From Leucaena leucocephala (taxonomy: Eukaryota; Streptophyta; Magnoliopsida; Fabales; Fabaceae), in NCBI GenBank assembly GCA_037074615.1, contig CM073558.1, positions 20,815,001-20,879,000 on the forward strand: a stretch of 64,000 nt of DNA. The letters are read 5' to 3'. Shown piece by piece: positions 49,886-62,633 of the stretch. The notes beneath the pieces were generated by a model, which was not told the origin of the DNA, did no database searches, and saw nothing but the letters and a program-made list of their open reading frames with translations. The position numbers and the translations under genes were made by a program. Each line of letters starts with the position of its first letter. Within the stretch, counting starts at the first letter, position 1.

Positions 49886-52448
49886 ATGGAAGGGGCCAGC
49901 AATGGCGGAATGTTGTACCACGAGGTACAAGAGTCAAAGCTCTGCGCTATGCATTGCGTTAACACAGTGCTTCAGGGACCATTCTTCTCCGAATTCGATT
50001 TGGCGGCTTTGGCATCCGATCTCGATTGCAAGGAGCGTCAGATGATGCTCCAGGGTGGCGTCTGCTCCCGCGATTTTCTCACCGAGGAGTCCCACAATGT
50101 GTCTTTGGAGGGCGATTTTAGTATACATGTTTCTTCAATTTCCTCTCTTTTATAAATTTTAGATTCAAAGTGTATTCTTTTCTCTCCCCCTTTCACCTCT
50201 TTCTCAGAATATAAATGAAAACAGGCAGAAACTCTTTGATCAACTTTTTTGGTATTGTATTGCGTCCTAAAATGCTGGTTCTTGCAAGCATTATATAATT
50301 TTCTAACTCATTTACAATCTTAAGCTGTTAGGAAAAGTCTCGCAAAGGGCTCTTCATTAATATTATTGAGCAAACACTTGCAGTGGAAGTAGCGAGTCTG
50401 TTTGTTTTGATTGAAGAATACATCATTGCGCACTAATTGTTGATGGAAATTATTTGAATTTAAATGCGTATGTCATGCTTTAGTTGATGAATGACCGTGG
50501 ACGTGAAACTGTAGGTTCTAATGGTCTACTTGAATGATTAATGAGCGTCCCTTTTTGAATAATAGAAACTGCTTACTTTGTTCCACCCGGAGCGAGTTTC
50601 CTTCATTTGGACCAGAATGAGTAAGAAAGAGTGCGCATAAGTTTAAAATACAATCTTATTCTGAGGTTTTTTCATGTATATTTCAGTCTCAGCTCAATTT
50701 TCTTTGTTGCCTGGATCCCCTACAAACAAACTTTTGGGCGTTGTTCAATGCCTTTGGCTCTAGTGTGTAACTAAGGTCGTTAATCTATACATTTACTGAT
50801 TGGCGTAGATAAAATGTGTATTCTAATGGTCATGCACTTTGGTTGAGCAAGAGATTTGAACACTTGGATATCCTTGTTAGCTTACAAGTAAACTGAGCAT
50901 GGTTATATTTTTCATTCCTAGATCCTTTTAATGCTTAGATTGCATGGGCATGGTACGGGCATGAGATTTTTTTTCGGTAAAACGATACAGGTTTTGCAAT
51001 GGATGCTATAGAAGTAAGGAATATTATATTGGATGACAAATCTTAGAATGATAAAAATAATATACGATGAACCAGAATAGTACTATATTATGATCCCTGA
51101 TTATTTCATAAAACTTTTGTTTGCTTGAGCCTTTTGAGTGATAATTTTATTGTCGTATCTTATAATCATATGCAAGATAGTCTTAGGGGGATATTAGATA
51201 TATGATTCTAACTATTAGCTATTTAGCATTTCATTAGGCTAAAAGTTTCTTCTTTTCATGATCATAAGAACATGTGTGAAACCTGAAATTTAACATGATG
51301 AAGTCATGTTAGGCCAACTGAACTGAGTTGCTGATATATATGTTAACGAGATTGATTACTGATCTGGTCCTCAACCCGATTGCAGTCCTCTTATAATTGT
51401 TTCATTAATATATGTGCATTAATTAATCTTTGTTTGGCCAAAAAAAATATTTGGATTTTCATTAAATGTCTTTTTTTCCAGTGTGTGCTACTATTTTGCA
51501 GGCTTTTGTCTATTGTAGCCAGATCAAGTTATATGATATCAATTAATCCTTGATTTCCTTTTTATAAGATGTTCAAAGTAGTTGGATTTTGGTAGATGAA
51601 ATATTTCCCTTGAATTCTATAATTTGGGTGACTAAATCAGGATTTGCATCCTATGTCACTTTTTGCCATGCCATTTTATCGTTTACTTAATGCTGCAAGG
51701 TATTTCCTGTAGGTTTTGCAGAAAGCTTTGGAAGTTTGGAACCTGCAAGTCATCCCCCTGGACTCTCCAATTGCTGAGCCTGCCCAGATTGATCCTGGAC
51801 TGGAAAATGCTTTTATTTGTCATTTGCAAAACCATTGGTTTTGTATACGCAAAGTTAATGGTGAATGGTATAATTTTGACAGTCTCTATGCAGCGCCACA
51901 GCATCTGTCTAAGTTCTACCTCAGCCTATCTTGACTCCTTGAGAGGCTCTGGATGGAGCATATTCCTTGCGAGAGGTAACTTCCCAAAAGAATTTCCAAT
52001 ATCCTCATCTGAGGCTTCAAATAGTTTTGGACAGTGGCTGTCACCTGAAGATGCAGAGAGGATAAATAAATCCTGCAATCCGATACAGGCTCCTCGCCAG
52101 AGAATCAACGAGTCCCAACGCCATCCTGACCTATTCCTTCCATATGGAGAAGCAGAAACGTTTTCAGACTTGGAAGATGAGGATTTTAAGGCTGCAATAG
52201 CAGCTAGCCTTATGGATGCTTCCCCAGCTGTGGTCAGTGCTGAAGCCAGGATTCCTCAAAATGATAATCAAATTAGTAAAGAGGTGACAACCACCGAAGC
52301 AGATACCCCTCCAAATGATCAATGCAACAAGCGAGCGAAAACTACTGAAGCTTCTTATGATGTACATGATCTAAACAACCTAGAAGTGACCTCTGCTGCT
52401 AGTGTCCCTCAAGAAGAAAACCAGAATCCTAAAGAAAGTAATGTTTGA
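49886..52448 (+). pseudogene. Josephin-domain (ataxin-3-like) deubiquitinase gene with a frameshift
   Basis: Exon 1 (49886-50128, 81 residues) and exon 2 (from 51713) encode a Josephin ubiquitin protease: Q15 and C20 in HEVQESKLCAMHC, H122 in NHWFCIRK, and WYNFDS supplying the third catalytic position. The frame then hits TGA at 51932-51934 after KFYLSLS. The family sequence continues in another frame from 51924 (AYLDSLRGSGWSIFLARGNF) through an acidic ubiquitin-interacting-motif-like FSDLEDEDFKAAIAASL to the stop at 52448. The junction reads CTCAGCC where two further bases are needed, consistent with a 2-bp deletion. Otherwise no decay is seen, so this could be a recent null allele, a sequencing or assembly error, or a truncated 154-residue product lacking the UIM. 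The intron (50129-51712) starts GTTTCT and ends CTGTAG. Confidence 0.75.
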
Positions 52449-53745
52449 TAAAAGATTGCAACTGTTCCCCAGAAAACTATTTTCCCTCATCGAGAGGACA
52501 TTAATTTATACAATCTGGTTGGTCAAAACATACATCATAGGCTCAAAGTCAAGATTATGTGAGGTATGCACATTGTCAAGTTTAATGGCAATGGACAACC
52601 TTAAAGCTTTTTCACATGATAATGAGTTAAGTTGAATATATTATTTATACTTTGTTGCTACATGTTGCCATTCTTATAAATCATAATGCCTCAAGAACAC
52701 CAATTAGATTTACATATGTTCCTAAACAAAGTATAACAGTATTCACTCAACGAGACATAAAGTAGTCATTCTTCATTTATTTATCTCTCTCTAAAATTCA
52801 ACAATATAATGGCATCTGATTCAATTGAACGTGAAATTGATCAATCTTGATTGATATCGCATCTTTTTTTTTTGACAACTATGTTATCATCAGCTTATCA
52901 ACTTCTCATCGTTAAAGGAGCACCTTTTAGGGGCACCATGATTCTCTGCGTTTGGCTTCTCTCCTCTAAAGGAGAGGCAGCGCAGCGGATGGATGGAGCA
53001 GAGGCCAAACGCTGATTTTCTGCTTTCTTCCCACTGAACCTTCTCCCCATCTTCTCGCTTGACAACATAACTCGTCAGAGAATTAGTTTGTTCGCCCAAC
53101 TGTCTCTGTTGCTTGGTCATACTGAACATCAGAGTCAAAATTAACCATTCTTGAAAATGTTTGTAGCTAATTAATAAGATGATTTTGTCGTAATGAATGG
53201 ACTGGCGGTTTTGTTCTGCTAATTTGCGGTGAGTATTTATACTGTTGCACTTCACAAAATATACGTAAGACGTATAAATCAATATCATGGCGGGCCAGAA
53301 ACAAATCACCGAAACCCTGAAACAATCCTAAAACAAGGAGCCATAGCAGTTAAAATATGTTGCCGATGCCAACCGTTATCAATTATTTCCCCATATTTTA
53401 GGGGGAAAAGAAAATTTTAAAGCCATTGGACAGCTATTGGAGAACTTCAAAAACTCAATTAGTACGAAACTATGCAAAGACAACTGGAATTCATATTGTA
53501 TAGTTCAAAATATTACCCTTTTGAGTCTAAAACACAAAAATGGGAAACACCCTGAAGCTAAAACACTTTCTGTGAGAAGACACCGTAACACAGGTGACTG
53601 ATGATTGATTCGGAACCATTGTTAGCCATGTTGTCCAAATATCAGTTACCTCAAACGAAGTCCAATCTCATCAAACATTTAAAATACTCTTTTTCTATTT
53701 CAGAGGCTACAAATGAGATCTAGGAAGGGGCATTGACCGTCACAC
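52449..53745. other. Convergent 3' spacer between Josephin gene and HAKAI gene
   Basis: It probably contains both 3' UTRs. A minus-strand open frame of 139 codons (52890-53309) overlaps an imperfect inverted repeat (52948-52966/52996-53012). I recognise no domain and do not call it a gene. Confidence 0.4.
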
Positions 53746-56700
53746 CTACATCCCTTTAGCATCCCTTGGATCAATAATCATACCACCCTGAGCTTGATCA
53801 AAAGGTACGCCAGTCATTCCTGCATTCCAGGCGTGAGGATAATTTGCTGCAAAATTTGGGCCACTTACAGGACCTGGTGGGTATCCCAGTAATGAACTCT
53901 GATCTAAACCCATTTCAGAAGATGAGTTCTGCCTGGGCATGCCATAGGATGTGGCATAAAAGGGATGAGCTCCGTCTTGTGGGTAAGGGGGGTAACTAAA
54001 TGCCATAGGAGGTTTCGGCAATGCATTAGGATTAACTTGCATGGCAACATTGGGTGGCTGGACATAATGCATGGGTGGATAATCACGAATTGGGGTCACT
54101 GAAGTAACTCCTTGCTGTCTCTCAACAAGATGAGAGGGTTTGCGTTCCGAGTGCTTCGTGTCAAAGCTCTGTGGATGGAAATCCTGTTGAATAGCTCCAG
54201 TGTTGCCTGATTGGGGATCCGAAGAAGGATCAAGTGCTTGGCCAAAAAGTGGTGGCTTTGGTTGTTGAATTGGCCTTGAAGGGGGCTGCTCTCTCATTGA
54301 CTGTTGACGACCTTTGTCATCCCAATCATGAGGCTGTGACTTTGAACCAGGAGAAAAAACGGGCCTATGGGGACCTTGAGCAGTGCACTCTGATGCTGTA
54401 GACTGCCTAACACTCTGCGCCTCGGACTCATTTCCATCTTCTCTCTCTGCATTAGGCCGAAGAAGATCTGAGTGCTTTTCTTGGATGTGAGATTCAAATT
54501 CAGTCTGCTTCAAGAAAGACTTGAGACAATGAGGAGCAGCGCAAACAAAGATTCCTTCCATCATTTTGATGGTTTGAATCTTCTGGATTCGTTCATCACA
54601 CCTGTTCCAAGGAAGAAAAAGTAATTCTATTATCAAACTGTGAAATATATATATCATGGATCTCAAAGCAAAATGTCGATTAAAAAAAATGAATAAGATA
54701 GTAATCCTTGTCCACTCATATTTTAATTATTAAAAACCACGTCAAATTCATGGAAAATATTATCAAATCAAAGTTTAATATAACAGCTAATAGCCCCCAC
54801 CCCCCCTTTCGTGTTTATGCATCCCATTGAATTATACAGCTCAGTAGTAAAATTCCAGCCCGAAATCAAAGGCATTTGAATAAAGATTCACAGCTTTTAT
54901 ATGCGTGTGTTGGAAGAAGACGACCTATGTTGAACTAAAATCTTACTAAATAAATAACCTGATATTCATTTCCTTCCTATATGAAGATCAGAAGATAAGA
55001 AATATTCTTACAGGCAGCACATTGGGTCACTTCTAGCACAATCAAGGCAGAAGGCATGCTCACAAGGGCTCTGCAAAACCACAAGCTGTCAGTTATAGCA
55101 TGCCAACATTAACTAAGAACTTAAAGCATACGTTCAGCCCATCTACCCTCCCTGGAAAACACCCCAAACATAGAAAGTGAAGCTGAACATTAATCATGAC
55201 AGCCATGATGTCCCGATGCCAGCAATAACAGATGTCATCACTGATGAGGTCCATATCAGAACTATGCACACAAAATAAATCTTGAGACTAGAAATGCATT
55301 TCTGAGCTACAGATATCCCAATGCCATTCAAAGTGTAAAGCAAGTAGGTCATAAGTGTAATAGCCATATAATTATCTAGATTTAAAAAACACCCAATAGA
55401 TTGGTACAGGAATGCATTAAGTAAACCAACTGTCCTCTATACCAGGAAAAAAACACAGAATGAATAGCAGGAAAAAGAAAACAATGTTAAATGTTTATCT
55501 GAATGTTTCAGTTATAAAACACGTACATGAAACAAGGGATTGGCCTAAACAAGCACAGGACTCTGGTAGTTTATACAGACCTCCGATTCATGACACTCTT
55601 GTCCCCAGTTTCAATCATGCATAAATCAAATGGCAACATCTGACATACACCTAGTGCAGTTATTCGAATGACAAGCCGATTTATCATACACTTTTAGGCA
55701 CCATGGACTGAGGAGAATTTGGCTTGAGTAAGAATGAGATACTCTGTACTTGACAGATATAAGCATAGCACAACTGACACGACATTAGTCTTTCCTTTGA
55801 CTCAGTTGCACATTAATGAAGAGAATGATTTCGGTTTCAAATAACTATTAAGCTAGTATGCTCTATTTTGTGAATTTCATTTCCCCCATTAATTTTTCAG
55901 AGGATGGAGCTCGAGAACAGACCAGAAAACAGAATTAGGGCCCGTTTAGATAAGCTTATAGAAAAAGGGATTTTTGAACGGCTTTTTAGATAAGCTCTTC
56001 TGAAAAAGAAGAGCTTATGAAAAAAAGTGATTTTGAATAGACGAGTGTTTAGATTGTTATTTTGAAAATGATTTTTATGATTGGTAAATTACTAAAAAAT
56101 GTAGTAGACAAAAAAAACATGAGGTTATTCACTCGTCAATGTTTGCAACGTCCCATGTTCCTTTTTCCTTCTCCCTAGATTGCACTGTAGCTCTTCTTCA
56201 TATCTCTCTCTCATCATCTTCTCACTCTTCAGAAGCTTCTCTGGTGACAACGAGGAGGACTTGCAACGATAACGAATGGAGGAGGGCGGCTTGCAGCAAT
56301 GACTTGCAAAGGAGAGAGAGACAACGACAACAACTGAAGAGGAAGAAAAAGAAGACGCAGCGACGACCTCCTTTCACTATGAAGGCAATGACAATGGATG
56401 CCACACGGAGGTGACGAAGAAGAGAAGAGAGAGAAGAGAAGATAGGGAGTAAAAAAAGTAGAGGTAAAATAATAATTAGAGTAGTTTATAACCTCTTTTC
56501 TTATTCTAAAAGTTATTATCAGGAGTTTATTCAAAACTATAATTCCAAACTATAATTTGATTTATAAGCTATTTTAGATAGATATAACTATTTATTTTAA
56601 AATTTTCTCAAACTAAGGTTTGAGCCAAAAGCTCTAAGGTTTACTTTCAATCCAAAAGGCACTACTGAGCCACCGATTTTATCAAAACATTCTAATCCGC

Positions 56701-57002
56701 AAAAAGTTCGATAAATATATCTAAATAGGAAAAGATGTTAAAGTACTTACCAGTCGTCCATAGATAGCAATGGGAAAATCACAACGAACACAGAAATGAA
56801 CTCTATTGCCAAGCTGGCGGCGGGACCTCCGTCCTAAAGTCTTAATAAGTGAAGTGGCAGTGGCTGCACCGATACCCTTTGCCACAGGCAGGTCAGCAAG
56901 GACTAGATGGTCGGGGCATGCAATTGCAGTCTCAACAGGTGCGGATCTCATCCCTGCTGAACCTTCCGAGGCTGGTAACTTACTAAGCCGTATCTGAAGC
57001 AT
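53746..57002 (-). CDS. HAKAI: HAKAI-type RING/C2H2 E3 ubiquitin ligase
   Basis: Three exons join in frame to 388 residues: 57002-56751, 55070-55012 and 54601-53746. The start MLQIRL matches the plant family; a TTG two codons upstream was rejected as start. An ACPDHLVLADLPVAKGIG stretch leads into a RING domain, CVRCDFPIAIYGRL/SPCEHAFCLDCARSDPMCCLCDE (about 71-106), split by intron 1, followed directly by a C2H2 finger (CAAPHCLKSF...ESHIQEKH) as in animal Hakai. The C-terminal 240 residues are disordered and rich in Pro, Gln, Ser and Tyr. Plant HAKAI is a partner of the nuclear m6A mRNA methyltransferase complex; ligase activity is inferred from the intact Cys/His ligands. The 1.7-kb intron 1 holds a Harbinger-type MITE. 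Confidence 0.93.
55938..56640 (+). mobile_element. Harbinger-type MITE in HAKAI intron 1
   Basis: The left end GGGCCCGTTTAG follows TTA (55935-55937), and TTA recurs at 56641-56643. Its left 170 bases align with the Harbinger element at 9545 and the MITEs at 48306-49269 (shared TTTGAATA.ACGAGTGTTTAGAT and TTATGATTGGTAAATTAC blocks), as do its last 200 bases. The core, about 56130-56430, is different: normal GC content, GA-rich toward the right. The right boundary is approximate. Confidence 0.65.
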
Positions 57003-59468
57003 ATTCAATAACTACTTCTAACAACTCTCCACGGTTTTAAAGGCAAAAGGAAGACAAGTTCAGTCCTTCAAACTGCAAATATAGCAATAACAAGGAAAAG
57101 GATAAGCAAGTAGAAATGCAATAATTCTAGGATATCCCAACTAACATTCCGATTATAGGGAAATCTAGAAAATATAGTATCATCTTCCAGCAAATATTCC
57201 ACCATATCCAAACTTAATCAAAGAATCAAGAAATGCAATTTCACATCAACCTCTTTGAATTTTTTATGATTGAATGGAAGTACAATAAACATCTCATTAA
57301 TCTAACCACCATCTCGATTGTTAGGAAACTCGGCATCTTGAAAACATCTCATTACTGTCCAGCAAATATTACACGAGAACTACCCAACCTACGCACAGTC
57401 TCCACTGTCAAGTTATCCAAACTTCATAAACAAAAGCATGTACAATAGCTAATTCGGTGATTAAAGGCAAGCCTAACAATGTGTTTAGATGCTCTATCAT
57501 TTTAACAAGTATTTGGCAGGCAATGCAACCCACATTAGAAAATAAAAATCCAATATCTGAAGAAAATAAAAACGAAAGGCAATATCCAGTGCAGACCAAT
57601 ATATATCTCGGCAAGAAAAGCGATTGCCAGAAAGAAAAACAGGGGAATGAGATGCGGGTTCTATGCCAACGAATCGTTGCGAAAAATCTTTCACTTGCAC
57701 CAAGAAGATCGGAAGACGAGCAAGAATTCTCTACCTCTACACAACTCAAACGAAGGTTGCTAGGGTCCTTGAGAATGACAACATCGAAAGCGACGGATTT
57801 GGGAAATCCTGGAAACGGAGGCCGCGCTCCGCTGCGGTTTATTTGATTTATGTTTACGTATTTATAACAGACAATCTTTTTCCTCATTTTATTTAATAAC
57901 GTTATAATGTGATGAATATCATAAATAAATAACTGCATCAATATATATAAATAAATCAATAAAATGACATAAATATTATAAATAAAATGACGTTTAAGAT
58001 TTCGTCTTATTCGATGATATTACTACTTAATTTCTTAAATATTTTACGATATATAATCATGAAAATCAAATCTCAACATAAAATTGTAATTGACTATTGT
58101 TGAGTTAATTTGGTTGGAGGCCTGTTCATTCACCATTTATAGATAATATTTCATGTATAAAATAGCAATCAATAACTTAAACTAATTTTAAAATTATAAT
58201 TAATATCTTAAAATATTTAAAAATATAATCAATATCTTAAACTAATTTTGAGATATAATTAATACTATAAAATATTTAAATTGCTACAAATTTACTCATT
58301 TGCTAATAAAAATATAAAATTTTATTTTATAAATACCACATAAATTTTTATTTTAATATATTATTATTTAAAATATCATATGTATAATATTATTTTAATA
58401 AATTATATTAAATAAATTATAAAATTTTATAATTTTCACATATAAATGTTATACAATATTAATTTTAGAATTTATTTAATATTTTTTAAATAATATGATA
58501 TATATATATATAATATTTTTAATAATAATAGGTTGAAATAAAAAATTTAAATGACATGAATAAGAAAAAAATATATGGTTCAATCAGTGAAAATTGAAAT
58601 TGTATTAATTTAAATATTTTAGGGTGCTGATCATATCTTTAAAATTAGTTTCAGGTATTAATTATATTTAAATATTTTAAGATAATAATTATTTATCTAA
58701 AATTATATTAGTTTGGGATATTGAATCGGACTTTACCTATATTTATTTAGTTTTAAAACAACGGCTTAACAAATAAATGTGTTTTTCAATTAATGGCTTG
58801 GGGGTGGACGAACAAAAGTGACTTATTTCGCATATTTAGGTTAATGTTCTTTCAAAAAAACAATTCATATAGCTTGATTAAAATCCCTTTTATTTTTGTT
58901 AAGCTTAAATCAATGGGCCCTAATTTATGTAAAATCAATTTATTATTTTGTTCAAAGGGCTTATTTATTGACAGGGACATTTTAACTTCTAAGAGACTGG
59001 GGTGATAAACAATATTTTCATGGGCCTAATTACTTTATTTACGTTTTAGAATCATATATAAAATTATTATTTATGTAAGTCTAACATGAGGATGAACGAA
59101 CGAGCAGGAAAGTAAAATCAAGTGTGATAAATAACAGTAGTTTTCCTTTACTAAGTTGGTATTCAAATAAAAGGTTTTTCAATACAAATCTTATAACGCA
59201 CCAATCAGTCCAGAATTCTTGAACTAAAATTTTAGATTTCCCTCAAGGAAGGAATGATTGAATGAATGATACATTTTACCTCATCACAACTGAACCAAGT
59301 ATAAAATCAGCGATTCAGAATGCAATCTTACAGAATAGATGGGAATTAAAAATCCTTAGGACAAGATCTATCCCTGGCTAAATGATAGAATAGGGCTATT
59401 ATTTTCTCGACAATATCAAACCATTTGCAGTCAGTCCCTCAGATAATCCAACTTACATTTGGTTGTGT
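57003..59468. other. Spacer between HAKAI and the uncoupling-protein gene
   Basis: 57003-57840 may include the HAKAI leader (possibly with a 5' UTR intron) and promoter. A 129-codon + strand frame at 57457-57846 has no recognisable domain. 57850-58760 is extremely AT-rich with a snapback repeat (58166-58725). 59150-59468 probably includes the UCP 3' UTR. Confidence 0.4.
58166..58725. repeat. Snapback element with about 150-bp inverted ends
   Basis: The left arm (from about 58170) and the reverse complement of the right arm (ending about 58723) share the order CAATA..TTAAACTAAT, AATTAATA, CTTAAAATATTTAAA. Each arm also repeats the ACTAATTTT...AAATATTTAAA unit internally. The centre is AT-rich and partly palindromic. 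It is probably a MITE or long-TIR element, but no clear target duplication was found. Confidence 0.5.
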
Positions 59469-62400
59469 TCAAGATGACTCTATTTTTTTGACGACCTTCT
59501 TAGCCTGGCATTAGAAGAAGATAAGAATTAGCAAGCAAACACTAAATTATAGTATTTGATTCGTATATAATATCCATGTGTGTCTGTGTGCAGTATTTGA
59601 TAAACTTGACAAGCTTCATACATGCAAGGATTAACTCCTTTTTATTTGTTACTCTATCTATTTGAGCACATAATAAAAATTATCCGTGGATGTTCACTTG
59701 AAATTAAAAGCTTTTGAGTTGAAATAATGCTTAACATGATATTTGAGCCCCTCTATCACCAAATTAAATGGCAAGAGTTTGACTCTAGCTGTTAGGTCTT
59801 TGATCATGTTTAATATATCTTAAATGAAGACTGGCCCATTTCTATTATCATTATTTCAGCATTCATATGCCTAATACTCCAGAAAATTTCTTCGGCAAGT
59901 TACGGTTTTCTAGCCTCTACTACAATAGCATGTATGCTAAGATAATTCAAGAGCATGACACTTAAGTCAAGTTGTACCTGTTCTAAGGTGAGAAACATGA
60001 TCACATTCCATGATCCTAGCCGCCCAAAATTGGGGATGAACCCCTTATAAAAGGCAAGAGGTCCCTGAAAAATATTAAACTCCAATCAGAAGATATAAAT
60101 GATACCCAGTAGCAATGCTGTTCCTTGTCTGATCGAAATTGAATGTAAGATGAAGCTAACAGACCCCGGACACTCCAAATCTAGGGAAAAGGCATATTTT
60201 GTGACACAAACGAAAATAATCAATGATATTCTGACACATAAGCAGTGTTAAACAATGCATGAAGTGTCATGAAAACTAAAAAACTGAAGAGGGAATCATT
60301 CCGCTGGTTTACGCTTCAAAATTCTCTGGACTCTAAAGCGCTGAACTACGGATCCGCATAATTAATGCATATACCTAAAGCAGATGGCAATATCACCTGA
60401 GAATCATGTAGTGTGAGCAAAAAGAAAGCATACATCATTCTTTAAAGTTTTGACGAAACAATCAAGGGTACTTTTGTAAGTTGAATCGCCCATCATTCTG
60501 GATTTGACCTGGATACACAAACCAGAAGTAAAGCAGAAGAAATCAATTAGTGGAATGTTAACACTGCTGAGAAGGAGACTATTAAGCAATCAAAATATAC
60601 ATAATGTTAGTCACATAATAATAACAACCAGAAGAAAGATAAGACTATTTCCCCATATTCATCTACCAAAACAGACCACAGAAGGCCCGCTTGTCAACAA
60701 GAATCCTTATTAAGCTCTAGATGCCATTAAAAGTCCCACCATTTTCTAGTCATGACTGGATTATGATCTTATCATTGCTAAATAAGTTGTATATGTATAT
60801 TCTTATGTGGACAGCACGGAGTTACCACATCAACTGGGGAGCCAATGCAGACAGCAAAGAACCCTGCCCCTAGACCAGCAAGTAGATGAGTTACAACATT
60901 GTCGGTGAAGCCTGGAATTTTCAAAATGGTCTGCGCTAATGTAAATTTATTAGATATAGAAAATAATAAGATAGGGAGAAAAAGAATAGAAAGTGACTCC
61001 AAAAGGCAAGCATCCAGCATCTTGTACATTACCTGTTTCACTTGATCATAGCTGGCTAGTTCTGCCGCGTTAATAATAGCATTTCTTGCTACGTTGGGGC
61101 CAAGCCCAGTCCAAAGAGCCCCAATTCCTTCCTGCAAGTTAGATACACTTTTAGTAATAAATGTCGATGAACTAAACAGTATACTCTCTGTGTGTGTGGG
61201 TGTGGGTGTGGGTGTGTGGTTGTATAGTCCTTTCTGAAGGTTAAATACACAGACCTGTCTCACAATTGTGGAATAAGCATTTAATGATCCAGAGTACCGT
61301 CTGGGAACACCAGGAGGTAATTTTCCTTCAGCTTGAAGTCTAACTTTTACAAGGTCGGTTGGATTTGCTATCGTAATTGCCACAGCACCTGTCAATAAGA
61401 CAAGTAATTTCCATAGTGCGTTTAGATAGAAATAACATTAATTCCTGCTAGAATGAGAAATAGTCTGCATATATGGTAGCAAACTCATTTTAATAGCAAA
61501 TAGATGAAATGTTCCCACAAAACTGAGTACTGGACTCACCAGTAGTAAGGGCAGCAAGAATTTTCTTTGTTAATGGAACATCTCCTACGAAATCCTTTCC
61601 AACATATAAATTCTTGACCTGTAGAAGAAACCGTATCATTTAAGTGATTGGCTCGCATAAGTAAACAGTACATGTGAACTGAAAGAATTCAACAAGTTTA
61701 TGTGACAAAGTTTTAAACTCACGGGCTCATATAACCCAATTCTTAAACCTCCATACACACATTGGCGATGTAGTCCTGGCACAATGCCCTTCCAGAGAGC
61801 GGATAGACCTTCTTCCCTGGCAATGGTACCAACTGTACCCAGCATACCCCTATATTTAGGTACGGTCACTGCTTCACCAGCCACTGCTTGTTTTTGGATC
61901 TGAAGCCTCACTTTAGCAGTGTCCAAAGGGATTGTGCATATCTATGCAGAATAAAGAATTGGATTAGAAATTTGTGCTGTTGAGTTTTAATAAGGACCAG
62001 AATAGAGTAATTATCGGAGAAGCATAAGTAATTTAAAACAAATTCCAAGTCGACATCTCCAGAAAACAACTCAGGACAACGTTCCATATATCTATTTCAT
62101 ATCACCTCTCCATAAGCCTACATAATGCAATAGCTATTTCATATACAGGTTTATGCGACACAATTTAACTCTTAGCAAGTAAATGTTCGAATTTGCCAAA
62201 GTTCAAAACACATAACCAGGTATGTCCAAGAAGCCAGAGATTATTCAACCAGAACTTTGCTGTCATATGTACCACTAAGCTAGTTCCAATATGTAAAAAA
62301 AGTGGAAGCAACGAGAAACCGAGAAATCTACCAGAGTCTCTTGCACATTAGATCCACATCCTTTGAAGAAGGAAAATTACTACCCAATAACCATATTAGC

Positions 62401-62633
62401 AACGAATTGTCTTCTACACGAATGAGAGCACGCATAATTAAAGAATACAAAACGGTGACGAGGAAAAATGAACGCCCAGATAAAAATAAAACAGATAGTG
62501 GCTATTAAAAACAAATAAAGCTAGAGAAACCAATCAAGAATGGAATTACCTCAGCAAAACATGCAGCGAAAGCACTGCTGGCAAAAGTTCCAGCGAAGGA
62601 AATATCAGATTTGGACTTGCTATCGGCAACCAT
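59469..62633 (-). CDS. PUMP1: Mitochondrial uncoupling protein (PUMP1/UCP1 type carrier)
   Basis: Nine exons join in frame to 305 residues: 62633-62550, 61941-61723, 61618-61540, 61388-61255, 61131-61033, 60930-60826, 60508-60434, 60064-59978 and 59504-59469. The protein has the three-fold SLC25 repeat, each beginning with a PX[D/E]XX[K/R] signature: PLDTAK (33), PTDLVK (137) and PVDVVK (237). Each is followed by the matching loop glycines and aromatic residues ([47 protein letters not shown]). FLTLEQAKK near the C-terminus fits plant UCPs. It sits in the inner mitochondrial membrane; the family dissipates proton gradient or exchanges anions such as aspartate and glutamate, with the substrate inferred only. 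Length and intron pattern agree with the family, and all residues look intact. Confidence 0.96.

Noticed and set aside
57457..57846. 129-codon + strand frame near the HAKAI 5' region
   Set aside because: No recognisable domain; it opposes the probable HAKAI leader and promoter.
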